A stretch of DNA of 64,000 bases, from the NCBI GenBank assembly GCA_964586155.1, contig CAZPHC010000006.1, forward strand, positions 1-64,000, given 5' to 3'. The notes under the pieces were generated by a model. The model made no database searches, had not been told where the DNA came from, and saw only the letters and a program-made list of their open reading frames with translations. Position 1 is the first letter of the stretch; each line of letters starts with the position of its first letter. This DNA comes from SXNM01 sp964586155. GTDB lineage: Bacteria > Myxococcota_A > UBA9042. Shown here piece by piece: positions 51,401 to 60,618 of this stretch. The translations under genes and the position numbers were made by a program.

Positions 51401-54101
51401 GCCGTCGCGTCCGACGAGCCGGCCGTCGGCGTCGGTGCCTCGCGACGTGCCGGCGTCGCCGCCGCGATGGCTGCGTCACGTCGGCGACGGCCTGCTGATC
51501 GCGGTCGGCCTGGCGATGCTCTTCGCCCTGGTGGCGCCGACCACCGCCGCGCCCGAAGCGCCTCCGCTCGGGCCGGCGAGCCGCGACCTCGTCGCCCTGC
51601 GCGACTTCGACGACAACGAGCCCGTGCCCGATCTCGCGCTGCGACAGGAGCGCGCAGCCGCGGCCGTGCCGGTGCACTACGTCTTCGACCGCGAGGCGGC
51701 GACCCGGGCGATCGACGGCATCCGCGCCGCGTTCCGCCTGGTGCGGCCGCAGCAGCGCATCTTCCTGGCCGAGCGCGAGCAGGCGGTGCGCGACGCCAAG
51801 GCTGCCGCTGCGGCCCGCGCCGCGCAGCAGGAGGTCGTGGACGAGAGCGGAGCCAACCGCAGGCGGCCCAAGGGCCCGGCCGCGGCCCCGCCGCCTGTGC
51901 CAGCCGTGCCGGACCTCGCCGCGCTCGACCGCCGCAACGACGAGGAGATGGCGCGGTTGCGGCCCGAATTCGAGGCGCTGCTGCTCGATCGCCGGGGCAC
52001 GCTCGACGCGGAGGTCTTCGCCACGCTGCGCGCCCAGGAGTTCTCCGAGGACATCGAGCTGCTGTTGAGCGACGCGGTGCAGGTGCTGCTCGGCCAGCGC
52101 ATCGTCCGCCTGCACGAGCGGCTGCAGGACGACCTCGGCCGCGGCGTGCTCGACGTCACCAGCGGCGTCCGCTACGGCCGCGGCGAGGCCGAGGGGCTCG
52201 CGGTCGATCTCGAGGCGGCGCAGCAGCTCGCCGATCGCTACGTCGAGGACTTCGCCCGGCGCAAGAAGCCCTCGCGGTTTGACGACGCGCTGCTGGTCGC
52301 CGCGACGCGGGCGCTGGTGCGCGCGATGGTGGTCCCGACCTTCGTCCGCGATCTGGAGTCCAGCCACCGCGCCGAGCAGCAGGCCCGCGCCGCGATCCCC
52401 GCGACCCGCGTGGTGCACATCGCCCGCGGCCAGAGCCTGGTCAAGCGCGGCGACATGGTCACGCCGAAGATCCAGCGACGGATCCAGGTGATGCTCGACG
52501 GCGTCCGCGACGGCACCGACGGCCGCGACGTCGCCGCGACGCTGGTCTGGCTGCTGCTGCTGTCGGCGCTCTTCGCCGGCCACGTCCGCCGCAACCTCAC
52601 GCGCACGCTGCGTTCGCGCAAGGACGCCGTGCTGCTGGCCACGGTGCTGCTGGTGCATGCCGCGACGCTGCGGGCCCTGCTCGAGCTCGGCGACAAGGTC
52701 GTCGATCCCGACGGCGCGATCAGCCGGACCATGGTCGCGGTCGTGCTGCCGCACGCGCTCGGGCCGACGCTGGTGACGCTGTTCTTGCGCCAGTCGGTCG
52801 CCGTGCCGTTCACGCTGCTCTGCGCCGGGGTCGCCGGCCTGCTCGCCCATGGCGCCCCCCTGCTGCGCGGCGATCCGTCGCTGCCTGGGTTGGTGACGCT
52901 CTGCGCGCTGGTCATCGGCTTCGCAGGGGTGTTCGCGGCCCGGCGCTTCCGCACCCGCGCCGACCTCGCGATCAGCGGCCTGCAGGTCAGCATCATCGGC
53001 CTGCTCGCGGCGACCGGCGTCGCCTTGTGGACCGCGCCGGCGGGCAGCGCGCTGCTCGACATGGAGACGGCCCGCGTGCTCGCGATGGGCGGCACCGCCG
53101 GCGCGCTCGGCTACCTGCTCGTCGCCGCGCTGACGCCATTGTTCGAGAGCGCGTTCAACCGGTTGACCGACATCAAGCTGCTCGAGCTGACGAGCATGAA
53201 CCATCCAGCGCTGCGCCTGCTGGCGACCGAGACGCCGGGCACGTTCACCCACAGCGTCATGGTCGGCAACCTCGCCGAGGCCGCGTGCGACGCCATCGGC
53301 GCCAACGGCCTGCTCGCCCGCGTCGGCGCCTACTACCACGACGTCGGCAAGACCGCCGCGCCGCTCTACTTCGCCGAGAACCAGAGCGGCGACAACCCGC
53401 ACGACCGGCTCAAGCCGCACCTCTCGGCCCTGATCATCCGCAGCCATGTGACCGACGGCATCCGCTTGCTGCGGGAATTCGGCCTGCCCGAGGAGATCGT
53501 CGACTTCGTGCCGCAGCACCACGGCACGTCGCTGATCGAGCACTTCTACAACCGCGCCCGGCGCGAGGCCGCCGCCGGCGAGCACGTCGACGAGGCCGAC
53601 TTCCGCTACCCGGGGCCCAAGCCGCAGAGCAAGGAGACGGCGCTGCTGATGATCGCCGATACGCTCGAGGCCGCGGCCAAGGCCCTGCCAGAGGCGACGC
53701 CGGATCGGGTCCGGGCGCTGGTCGGCCGCCTGATCGCGCGCAAGCTCGAGGACAACCAGCTCGACGAATGCGACATGACGCTGCGCGAGCTCGCCGCAGT
53801 CGAAAAGGCCTTCACCCGCACGCTGATCGGCATGCACCATACCCGCCCGGTCTACCTGCCGGGGCCGCAGAAAGATGGCCGTCGCGCCCTGGTCGACGCT
53901 GCCAAGGCGATGCAACGCCGCAACGAGACCGTGCGCACCGAGCTGCCGGTCGAGCTGCCGCGGCCGCTGCGTGACACCACCGAGCAAGAGGCGATGACGC
54001 TCGACGACGCGAAGGGCGCCGAGGCCGAGCCCGGGTCGCCGACGGCGGTGCTGGCGTCGCGCCAGGTCGCGTCGGCAGTCGCCAAACACCGAGGAAGTTG
54101 A
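51393..54101 (+). CDS. pgpH: PgpH-type 7TM-HD phosphodiesterase (probable c-di-AMP hydrolase)
   Basis: A 902-aa membrane protein. One N-terminal helix (HVGDGLLIAVGLAMLFALVA), a long extracellular 7TMR-HDED-like part with LVKRGDMVTPKIQ, about seven membrane helices (residues 390-590), and a cytoplasmic HD domain: LLATETPGTFTHSVMVGNLA, ARVGAYYHDVGK, QHHGTSLIEHFY and EDNQLDECDMTLREL. In Listeria PgpH degrades c-di-AMP; here a c-di-AMP synthase (39973) is in the same window, which makes that activity plausible. The ATG lies inside the phoH end; ybeY starts 1 nt after its stop. Confidence 0.92.
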   Translation: MAEPSRPTSRPSASVPRDVPASPPRWLRHVGDGLLIAVGLAMLFALVAPTTAAPEAPPLGPASRDLVALRDFDDNEPVPDLALRQERAAAAVPVHYVFDREAATRAIDGIRAAFRLVRPQQRIFLAEREQAVRDAKAAAAARAAQQEVVDESGANRRRPKGPAAAPPPVPAVPDLAALDRRNDEEMARLRPEFEALLLDRRGTLDAEVFATLRAQEFSEDIELLLSDAVQVLLGQRIVRLHERLQDDLGRGVLDVTSGVRYGRGEAEGLAVDLEAAQQLADRYVEDFARRKKPSRFDDALLVAATRALVRAMVVPTFVRDLESSHRAEQQARAAIPATRVVHIARGQSLVKRGDMVTPKIQRRIQVMLDGVRDGTDGRDVAATLVWLLLLSALFAGHVRRNLTRTLRSRKDAVLLATVLLVHAATLRALLELGDKVVDPDGAISRTMVAVVLPHALGPTLVTLFLRQSVAVPFTLLCAGVAGLLAHGAPLLRGDPSLPGLVTLCALVIGFAGVFAARRFRTRADLAISGLQVSIIGLLAATGVALWTAPAGSALLDMETARVLAMGGTAGALGYLLVAALTPLFESAFNRLTDIKLLELTSMNHPALRLLATETPGTFTHSVMVGNLAEAACDAIGANGLLARVGAYYHDVGKTAAPLYFAENQSGDNPHDRLKPHLSALIIRSHVTDGIRLLREFGLPEEIVDFVPQHHGTSLIEHFYNRARREAAAGEHVDEADFRYPGPKPQSKETALLMIADTLEAAAKALPEATPDRVRALVGRLIARKLEDNQLDECDMTLRELAAVEKAFTRTLIGMHHTRPVYLPGPQKDGRRALVDAAKAMQRRNETVRTELPVELPRPLRDTTEQEAMTLDDAKGAEAEPGSPTAVLASRQVASAVAKHRGS

Positions 54102-54102
54102 G

Positions 54103-54621
54103 ATGCCGGTCGAGATTTACGGAGATCACGAGACGTTGCAGGTGCCCCGCGTCCGCCTTGCCAAGCACCTCCGCGGCGTGCTCAAGGCGCAGGGGCGGCC
54201 CAAGGCCATGGTCGAGGTCACGCTCACCGACGACGACGACATCCGGGCGATGAACCGCGAGTGGCGCAAGGTCGACGCCGTCACCGACGTGCTCAGCTTC
54301 GCCTTGCAAGAGGGCGAGCCAATGCCCGGCGCCGAGGAGCTGCTCGGGGATGTGGTCGTCTCGCTCGACACCGCGGCACGTCAAGCGGCGCAGATGGCGC
54401 GCGAGCACGCGGCGACCCACGCAAGCTACGGCCTGTACGAGGAGGTCGCGTTCCTGGCGACCCACGGCCTGCTGCACCTGTTGGGCTACGACCATGTGCA
54501 GCGCGCCGACGCCGAGGTGATGGAGGCGCTCGAACGCGAGCTGATGGCCAGCATCACCGACGCGCCGCTGCACGCGCTGGACCGCAGCGATCATGCTCCG
54601 GACGCGACGATTCGGACCTGA
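54103..54621 (+). CDS. ybeY: Endoribonuclease YbeY
   Basis: A 172-aa zinc-dependent RNase for rRNA maturation. The zinc motif THGLLHLLGYDH and the upstream NREWRKVDAVTDVLSFAL and LLGDVVVSLDTA are typical. The C-terminal 25 residues are extra. ATG 54103 is 1 nt after the pgpH stop. Confidence 0.95.
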   Translation: MPVEIYGDHETLQVPRVRLAKHLRGVLKAQGRPKAMVEVTLTDDDDIRAMNREWRKVDAVTDVLSFALQEGEPMPGAEELLGDVVVSLDTAARQAAQMAREHAATHASYGLYEEVAFLATHGLLHLLGYDHVQRADAEVMEALERELMASITDAPLHALDRSDHAPDATIRT

Positions 54622-54634
54622 TCCCGCGGGACGC

Positions 54635-55735
54635 TCAAGACTTGTTGCAGGCTTCGGCTTGCGGCTTGCACTTGGTCGTCAGGCAGAGGGCGCAGCCTGG
54701 CGAGGTCGCCTTGGGGCAGGCGTTGGCGCAGTTTTCGGTGAAGCAGCGCACATAGTCCACCAGCGGCTTGGCGGCGAGCGGCTTGCATTGGTGCACGCCG
54801 ATCGCCATGCAGCTGAGGGCGGCCTCGGTGCCCGACTTGGCGATGCACTTCTGGATCTCGTCGCCGCCAGCGCTGCAGCCCATCGTGCCTGAGGGATCGG
54901 CACAGGCGACGAAGTCGGGATCGCAGGCCTTGGGTGCCCCCGGCGTGTCGGTCAGGCATTGGGCGTAGTTGATGTAGGCGCTCTGCGCGCTGACGTTGAG
55001 CGTGCCGATGCATTCGCGGCCACAGGTGGCGGCGCTTCTGCCGAGCTTGGCGCACGTCTCGGCGCAGCCGAACGCCTCGAAGCACTCGGCGCTGCCGGAG
55101 ACACCGCCGGCGTAGCAGGTCGCGACCTCGGCGCTGCAGGTCGTGGTGAAGGGCTTGTTGTTGCCGATCGCGATGGTCATGCAGTCGGCGACCTTGCGGG
55201 CGAGCACGAACTCGGCGGGCGCAAGGTTGGCCGCGCAGCTGCCGAAGCATGCGGCGGAGCCGCCCGCGGCAGGGGTCAGGCAGGACGACAGGCAGCCGAA
55301 GATGTCGGTGCAGATCGCGGTGCCGATGGGCTCGGGATCGGCGCAGGTCAGCAGCTCGCGGGCGCAGCTGTAGACCAGGCAGCGTTTCGCGCATTCGTCG
55401 CGCTTGGTGCCCGAGAGGGCCTTGCAGTCGCGCTCGACGCAGGTATCGCGGCATGACAGCGTCGACGCGACGTGCTCTGCCGTCAGCCCGGTCGCGCCCT
55501 TGCTGCAGTCGGCGCGACAGGTGGCGTCGTCGGCGCAACCCGCGGCCAGGGCGCAGTCGACCTGCGCGGCGCAGCTGGTGACGTGGCTGGCCTCGGCGAT
55601 CGCTTGGTCGATCTCGGCGTCCGAGAGCCGGTCCGGCAGGCAGCCGGTCGTCGCGAGCAGGCAGATCGCCGCGCAGAGCGCAGGCCCAAGGCGCCGCTGG
55701 CGCGAGGCCGTCGTGGTTGCACGCGCTGCCGGCAT
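54635..55735 (-). CDS. Cysteine-rich lipoprotein, unknown function
   Basis: A 366-aa lipoprotein; signal LCAAICLLATTGC. The mature part holds about 40 Cys in 335 residues, in repeated CxxxC and CxxxxC spacings (CRDTCVERDC, CAETCAKLG, CGREC, CFTENCANACPKA). This suggests many disulfides in the periplasm or at the surface. No known fold recognised. The ATG overlaps the stop of the next gene upstream (ATGA), so both are one transcript. It ends 13 nt from the convergent ybeY. Confidence 0.82.
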   Translation of the reverse strand: MPAARATTTASRQRRLGPALCAAICLLATTGCLPDRLSDAEIDQAIAEASHVTSCAAQVDCALAAGCADDATCRADCSKGATGLTAEHVASTLSCRDTCVERDCKALSGTKRDECAKRCLVYSCARELLTCADPEPIGTAICTDIFGCLSSCLTPAAGGSAACFGSCAANLAPAEFVLARKVADCMTIAIGNNKPFTTTCSAEVATCYAGGVSGSAECFEAFGCAETCAKLGRSAATCGRECIGTLNVSAQSAYINYAQCLTDTPGAPKACDPDFVACADPSGTMGCSAGGDEIQKCIAKSGTEAALSCMAIGVHQCKPLAAKPLVDYVRCFTENCANACPKATSPGCALCLTTKCKPQAEACNKS

Positions 55736-56667
55736 CAGAAGCTCCCGCCGAGGGCCAGACCGCCGCTCAGGCCGCGCTCGGTCGCGAACGCGGTCGGGGC
55801 GCCCCACACCTTCGGCCTGACCGCAGCCGTCGAGGCCGGCGTTCGCAGCAGGCGCCACGTGCCCCAGCCCGCGAGCGCGACGCCAGCGGCGAGCAGCAAG
55901 GTGCTGCCGGCCATGGAGCTCTCGGCCGCGTCGAACTCGGTGTTGTAACGCGTCTTGGCGTCCGCGACGCTGAAGTCCATGGCGTTGGCGGCCTCGGCGC
56001 GGGTCACCGAACCGGCGTAGCCCGCGGCTGCCATCAGCACCAACAGGCCGCCGCCGCCGACGAGGCTCCAGGTCAGCAGCTTGGAGGGTTGCTCGGGCCC
56101 GGGCGCGCTCTGGACGCCGCCTGCGCTCGCCGCCGGGGCCGTGGCGGCTGGCTCGGTCGAAGCGGCCGCGGGGACCGGCTCCCTGCCCGTCGCATTCGGG
56201 GCCGTGGCCGGCGGCGTCGGGGAGGGCGTCGCGGCGGCTGGCGGCGCGGACTGGGCCGCCTCGGCGATCTTCGCCTCGCATGCGGCCAGGTGCGCGCGGG
56301 CGTCGGCGCGCCCGGCGTCGCTGAGTCCGGGCAGGCCGAGGTATTGCTCGAAGGCGGCGCGGGCCTCCTTGTAGCGTTTGGCCTCCTCGAAGGCGCGCGC
56401 CGCGTTGAAGAGCAGGGCCGGCGACTTGCTGATGCTGAACGCCTCGAGGAAGAGCTCTGCCGCCTCGGCGTAGGCCTCTGCCTTGAACTTGAACTTGGCC
56501 TGCAGCGCCTTGGCCTCGGCCTTGGCCAGCTCGTCCTTGCTCGCCTGGGCCAGGGCCGATCGCGCCGGCAACTGCACGCAGGTCCAGGCCAACGCCAGGA
56601 CCATCGCCCAGGCGGTGGCCTTGGGACGGCGGTTGGAACGCGGCAGCGGCGGGCGAGGCGTCGGCAT
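55735..56667 (-). CDS. Secreted TPR-like protein with C-terminal membrane segments
   Basis: A 310-aa protein. A signal peptide (AMVLALAWTCVQLPARSALA) leads to three TPR-like helices (AEAYAEAAELFLEAFSISKS, ALLFNAARAFEEAKRYKEA, AAFEQYLGLPGLSDAGRA). A Pro/Ala-rich linker follows, then two hydrophobic segments (LLTWSLVGGGGLLVLMAAAG, TLLLAAGVALAGWGTWRLL). The start at ATG 56667 is weakly supported. The layout resembles many small myxobacterial envelope proteins; function unknown. Coupled with the Cys-rich lipoprotein. Confidence 0.78.
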   Translation of the reverse strand: MPTPRPPLPRSNRRPKATAWAMVLALAWTCVQLPARSALAQASKDELAKAEAKALQAKFKFKAEAYAEAAELFLEAFSISKSPALLFNAARAFEEAKRYKEARAAFEQYLGLPGLSDAGRADARAHLAACEAKIAEAAQSAPPAAATPSPTPPATAPNATGREPVPAAASTEPAATAPAASAGGVQSAPGPEQPSKLLTWSLVGGGGLLVLMAAAGYAGSVTRAEAANAMDFSVADAKTRYNTEFDAAESSMAGSTLLLAAGVALAGWGTWRLLRTPASTAAVRPKVWGAPTAFATERGLSGGLALGGSF

Positions 56668-56773
56668 CCAGTCGCCATCTTTCGCGTCACGCCTGGCGTC
56701 GTCAAGGGCAAGGGCCGCAGAGCCGTGAACCGACGTGATCGACCGCCGCGGAATGCGCAGGGCGCGTTCGTGG

Positions 56774-56801
56774 TTGACAGGACCCGCTGCGCCGGCATCC
56801 T
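56774..56801 (+). promoter_or_regulatory. Possible vegetative promoter of the small lipoprotein gene
   Basis: TTGACA (56774-56779) followed after 16 nt by CATCCT (56796-56801). The -35 is perfect, the -10 poor. Confidence 0.35.
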
Positions 56802-56860
56802 GCTGTGCGCAGCGGCGGGCGCGATCGCCCCGCGCACGACGAACATCCACGGAGGATCCC

Positions 56861-57385
56861 ATGCGCCAACTGCGCACGTTTGCTACGACCTCGGCATTGG
56901 CGCTCGCGACCCTGCTCGCCGCCGGCTGCGGCGAGTCCAAGCCCGCGGCGACCCCCGCTGCCGGCGCTGGCACCCCAGCACCGCCGCAGGCCGCGGCGGC
57001 GGGCGACGAGCATGGCACCGAGGCGGCCGACGCCCCCGGCGGCAAGCAGTACAGCGTCGTCGCCGAGACCGTCACGCTCAAGAACGGCGAGAAGAAGGTC
57101 GTGGCGATGCGGATCGAGCCGGGCAAGGGCCTGAAGTTCAACGCCGACTTCCCGACCAAGTTCACCGTCACCGCCGCGCCGTTCGCGCGTAGCGAGCGCG
57201 ACAAGCTCTCGGCCAAGGACGGCGACATCAAGGTCGACGGCAAGGCCGGCGTGATCTCGGTGCCCGTCGTCGCGACGGCCGCCGGCCGCGGCAACCTCTC
57301 GCTCGCCGGCCGATTCTCGGTGTGCAACGACGAGCAATGCTTCGTGCTCAGCGAGACGATCCAGCTCGCCGTCGCCGTGCAGTAG
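56861..57385 (+). CDS. Small lipoprotein, possible DsbD-N-like fold
   Basis: A 174-aa lipoprotein; ATG 56861 with GGAGG at 5 nt; signal LALATLLAAGC. A Pro/Ala linker precedes a beta-rich domain ending FSVCNDEQCFVLSETIQLAV. The C-x5-C pattern near the end is like the redox pair in the N-terminal domain of DsbD-type proteins, but the rest of DsbD is absent. It may be a periplasmic thiol protein. Convergent with the glutamate-cysteine ligase gene, 9 nt apart. Confidence 0.78.
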   Translation: MRQLRTFATTSALALATLLAAGCGESKPAATPAAGAGTPAPPQAAAAGDEHGTEAADAPGGKQYSVVAETVTLKNGEKKVVAMRIEPGKGLKFNADFPTKFTVTAAPFARSERDKLSAKDGDIKVDGKAGVISVPVVATAAGRGNLSLAGRFSVCNDEQCFVLSETIQLAVAVQ

Positions 57386-57394
57386 CCACAGCTC

Positions 57395-58750
57395 CTACCG
57401 AAACGCGCGGAGCGCCAACAACGACGGCTGCGCCCGCAGCGCCGCGTCGACGTCTTGCCAGATCGGCCGGCGTTGGCCGCGCGCGATGGCGTCGATCGCG
57501 TCCAGGGCGACGTGGGCGGCCGGGTCTGCGCCCCATTCGTCGACGAGGCGCTCCAGGCCCGTGCGCGCCAGGTCGATCAGCGCGATCGCGAGCCGCCCCA
57601 CGTCGACCTCACCGACGCGCGCCGCCAGGCCATGGCGTGCGGCGGCCTCGCGCAGCGGCCGGCGCATCTGGACGAGGTCCCCGTCGCGCAGCAGGGTCAA
57701 GGCCGCCGCACGGGCGCTGGGATCGTAGAACAGGCCCTTGGCCAGCGCGGGCAGCGCCGGCAGGAGCTCGGGCGGCACGCAATCGCAGGCCCGCAGCTCC
57801 AGGAACTTCTTGAGCCGCACGTCCGGGAACACCGTCGACAGGTGCAGCTCCAGGTCGTCGAGCGTCGCGCCGCGGCCACGGTCGCCGTGTGCCATCATCT
57901 GCCGCAACGTCTGGCCCGGGCGCTCGGGCGCCACGTAGACCTTCTGGCCGGCTTCGTCGGCGTGGCGGACGAAGTACATCGGCACGTCCAGCGCCCACTC
58001 GATGTAGTCGCGGACGCGCACGTCGGGGCGCCAGATCCAGTCACCGGGCGTGCAGCGGGCGTTGTCGACGTCCTCCCAGACCCAGGCGCGCGTGCTGGCC
58101 ATGCCCGTCGGCGCGCCGGCGCGCCACGGCGACGCGGCGAAGAGCGCGATCAGCGCCGGGGTGGCGAGCATGCCGAGGCGCAGCATCTCCATCGCCTCGT
58201 CTTCATTCGAGAAGTCGATGTTGATCTGCACCGTGCAGGTCAGGTGCATCATGTCGAGGCCGCGGCTGCCGACCTGCGGCATCCAGGCGCGCATCGTATC
58301 GTAGCGCTTCTTCGGCATCTTCGGCACGGTCGCCGGCGTCGACAGCGGGTTCATGCCGACGAACGCGGCGTGCAGGCCGAGCTCCTCGCAGATGCCGTCG
58401 AGCTCGGCGAGGTGGGCGTCGCGTTCGGCCGCGAGCTCGGTCACCGTCCGCAGCGGCGCGCCCGAGAGCTCCAGCTGCCCGGCGGGCTCGAGGCTGATGC
58501 TCGCCTTGCCCCGCTCGAGCGCGATGGCGTTGGCTCCCTCGAACACCGGCGTCCAGCCGTGGCGGGCGATCAGCCGGTCGAAGATCGCCGAGATGCCTCG
58601 CGGTCCGTCGTAGGGCACCAGCGCGCCGGTGTCGTCGAAGACGAGGCGCTCGTACTCCGCGCCCATGCGGAACCGCTCGCGCGGCTTGGCGCCAGAGAGG
58701 ACCCAGGCAATGCACTCGTCCACTGACTCGAGGACGTGGTCGGACGCCAT
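57395..58750 (-). CDS. gshA: Glutamate-cysteine ligase (GCS2/plant-type)
   Basis: A 451-aa enzyme that joins Glu and Cys, the first step of glutathione or related thiol synthesis. Key stretches: FRMGAEYERLVFD, ISLEPAGQLELSGAPL, KKRYDTMRAWMP, MMHLTCTVQINIDFSNEDEA, WRPDVRVRDYIEWALDVPMY and HLSTVFPDVRLKKFLELRACD. GGAGG precedes ATG 58750. No glutathione synthetase gene is in the window. Confidence 0.94.
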   Translation of the reverse strand: MASDHVLESVDECIAWVLSGAKPRERFRMGAEYERLVFDDTGALVPYDGPRGISAIFDRLIARHGWTPVFEGANAIALERGKASISLEPAGQLELSGAPLRTVTELAAERDAHLAELDGICEELGLHAAFVGMNPLSTPATVPKMPKKRYDTMRAWMPQVGSRGLDMMHLTCTVQINIDFSNEDEAMEMLRLGMLATPALIALFAASPWRAGAPTGMASTRAWVWEDVDNARCTPGDWIWRPDVRVRDYIEWALDVPMYFVRHADEAGQKVYVAPERPGQTLRQMMAHGDRGRGATLDDLELHLSTVFPDVRLKKFLELRACDCVPPELLPALPALAKGLFYDPSARAAALTLLRDGDLVQMRRPLREAAARHGLAARVGEVDVGRLAIALIDLARTGLERLVDEWGADPAAHVALDAIDAIARGQRRPIWQDVDAALRAQPSLLALRAFR

Positions 58751-58805
58751 CGTCGCCTCCGGTCGCGGCGTCGCCGCACCGATCGCGGGGAGACCCCGCA
58801 GTGCC

Positions 58806-60377
58806 TCAATCGTAGTAGAACTGTTCGAGTCGGCCGAAGGTGACGGCGCCGAAGAGCTGAACCGCAATCGCGATGCAGATCAGGATCTTGACCTTGCGCG
58901 ACGGGCTGCCGACCCGCAACGCGAAGACGCCCAGCAGCGGCGGCCAGAAATCGACCGAGAAGCGGTAGGCGAACTGCTGCCAGCCGTCGTTCTGGTACAG
59001 CAGGCCGGGGATGGCGATCGCCAGCACGGTCAGGAGCAGGTTGCGGCTGAGGCCCACGCGGCGCGTCAGGCGCGTGGCCGCGTCGTCGTCGCGCGCTGCG
59101 CCGGCCTCGTCCGTCGCCGCGCCGTCGGCCACCACCTCTGGCGGCGGCGCGCGCAGCAGGGCCCAGAGCGCCGGGGTCGACGCCAGCAGGCCGAGGCCGT
59201 GGCGCGAGACCTGGACGAAGGGCGCGCTCGGCACCAGCTTCGGCAGGTTGGTGATCGCCGCGCTCAAGTTGTGGTTGAGGAAGTGGAAGTTGAACAGGCC
59301 GAAGTCGCGCGTCGGCGCACGCGTGCCTTCGAGCAGGTAGAAGTGGCCGAACTCCAGCGGGTTCTGCCAGCGCGCCCAATTGTACCAGGCGAGCGCGGCG
59401 CCGATCGCGGCCATCGGCAGGGCGAAGAGCGAGATGGCCCGTGCCGCCGCCACCGCGCCGGCGCGCCCGCGGCCGCCGAGCCAGCGCCCGTCCGGGAACA
59501 GCGCTTCGAGCGGCAGGAAGATCGCACCAAAGAGCAGCGGCGTGCGCGTCGCCACGCCCATGCCCAGCAGCAGACCCGCGAGCAGCGGCCGGCGTGCGCC
59601 TTGCGCCGCCATCAGGTAGCCGAGGTGCAGCGGCACGCCGAGCGCCAGCGCCGAGAACCACACCGTGCCGCGGATCGAGCAATACCAGATCGCCGTCCCG
59701 AGCGAGAACAGCATCACCAACCAGATCCGATCACGGACGTTGTGGCCGATCAGGCCCTGGCCGGCGAGTCGATCCAGCCAGAGCAGCAGCAGCCACGGAC
59801 CTGCCAGCGCGAACAGCAGCGTGATCCACACGTCGTGGGTGTGGTAGCCGAAGAGCGCGACGAACGGCAGCATGATCACCGCCGGCATCGGCGGGAACGA
59901 GACGTAGTACACGACGCGATCGCAGCGAGCGCCCGGGCGCTCGGGATCGCAGCCGGTCGCCAGATCGCGCTGCGGGTCGATGATCATCGACTTGCCGTCG
60001 ACGGTCCAGAACTCGTGCTGGCGCGGGCCCGCGACGTCCTTGTACGGGAAGACGCCCCGGACCTCCTCGCCGCCGCGCAGCACCAGCACGCGGTAGCTGG
60101 CCCAATCGTTCCAGCCGGAGCGTCCGCCGTCCGTGGCGCGATCGACCGCCTCTTGCAGGCCGGGACGATCGTCCGGACGCGCTGGTTGGCCGCCGCGGCG
60201 GCGCGGCGTGTCCGTGTCGAGGCGGCCGTCGAGCCACGACGCGGCCATGTCGACGAAGTGGAAGTGGGCCGACGGTGCCAGCAGGAAGCCCGACGAGCTG
60301 GCCAGGTAGACCAGCGCGATCACGCCGACGACGGCGAGGCGAGCGCGGCGGCTGGTGGGGCTCCGGTGCGAATCCAA
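58806..60377 (-). CDS. Polytopic membrane protein, possible GT-C glycosyltransferase
   Basis: A 523-aa protein with about ten hydrophobic helices (for example LAVVGVIALVYLASSSGFLL, DVWITLLFALAGPWLLLLWL, LLAGLLLGMGVATRTPLLFG). An extracytoplasmic loop (SYRVLVLRGGEEVRGVFPYK) follows the first helix, and FHFVDMAAS could hold the acidic residue of GT-C enzymes. LLFGAIFLPLEALFPDG and YRFSVDFWPPLLGVFAL recall dolichyl-phosphate-mannose-type transferases. Start TTG 60377 is the first possible codon; no ribosome box is clear. Substrate unknown. Confidence 0.72.
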   Translation of the reverse strand: MDSHRSPTSRRARLAVVGVIALVYLASSSGFLLAPSAHFHFVDMAASWLDGRLDTDTPRRRGGQPARPDDRPGLQEAVDRATDGGRSGWNDWASYRVLVLRGGEEVRGVFPYKDVAGPRQHEFWTVDGKSMIIDPQRDLATGCDPERPGARCDRVVYYVSFPPMPAVIMLPFVALFGYHTHDVWITLLFALAGPWLLLLWLDRLAGQGLIGHNVRDRIWLVMLFSLGTAIWYCSIRGTVWFSALALGVPLHLGYLMAAQGARRPLLAGLLLGMGVATRTPLLFGAIFLPLEALFPDGRWLGGRGRAGAVAAARAISLFALPMAAIGAALAWYNWARWQNPLEFGHFYLLEGTRAPTRDFGLFNFHFLNHNLSAAITNLPKLVPSAPFVQVSRHGLGLLASTPALWALLRAPPPEVVADGAATDEAGAARDDDAATRLTRRVGLSRNLLLTVLAIAIPGLLYQNDGWQQFAYRFSVDFWPPLLGVFALRVGSPSRKVKILICIAIAVQLFGAVTFGRLEQFYYD

Positions 60378-60441
60378 CGTGATCGTCCTACTGTGCGCTG
60401 CCTCTGGCTGCGGTCTGCGACCGGCGGCGTCGCGGCCGGCG

Positions 60442-60471
60442 AGCCTACGCGGCGTTGCGCGTCCGGGTCAA
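60442..60471 (-). promoter_or_regulatory. Vegetative promoter of the GT-C-like gene
   Basis: TTGACC (60471-60466) and TAGGCT (60447-60442) on the minus strand, 18 nt apart; leader about 58 nt. Confidence 0.5.
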
Positions 60472-60541
60472 TCGAGGCACGAGCAAGGGCGCGGCGCGGC
60501 AACGCGATCCGACGTCGACGGCGGCACATGGCGGCCCGCGC

Positions 60542-60570
60542 TTGGCCTCCCCGCTGCGCCGCTGCTATCG
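60542..60570 (+). promoter_or_regulatory. Vegetative promoter of the selenoprotein gene
   Basis: TTGGCC (60542-60547) and CTATCG (60565-60570), 17 nt apart. The leader would be about 42 nt before ATG 60619. Confidence 0.45.
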
Positions 60571-60618
60571 TCCCCCGGTGCGCGTCATCGCTGACGCGCC
60601 CGCAGCATGGAGGTCTCG

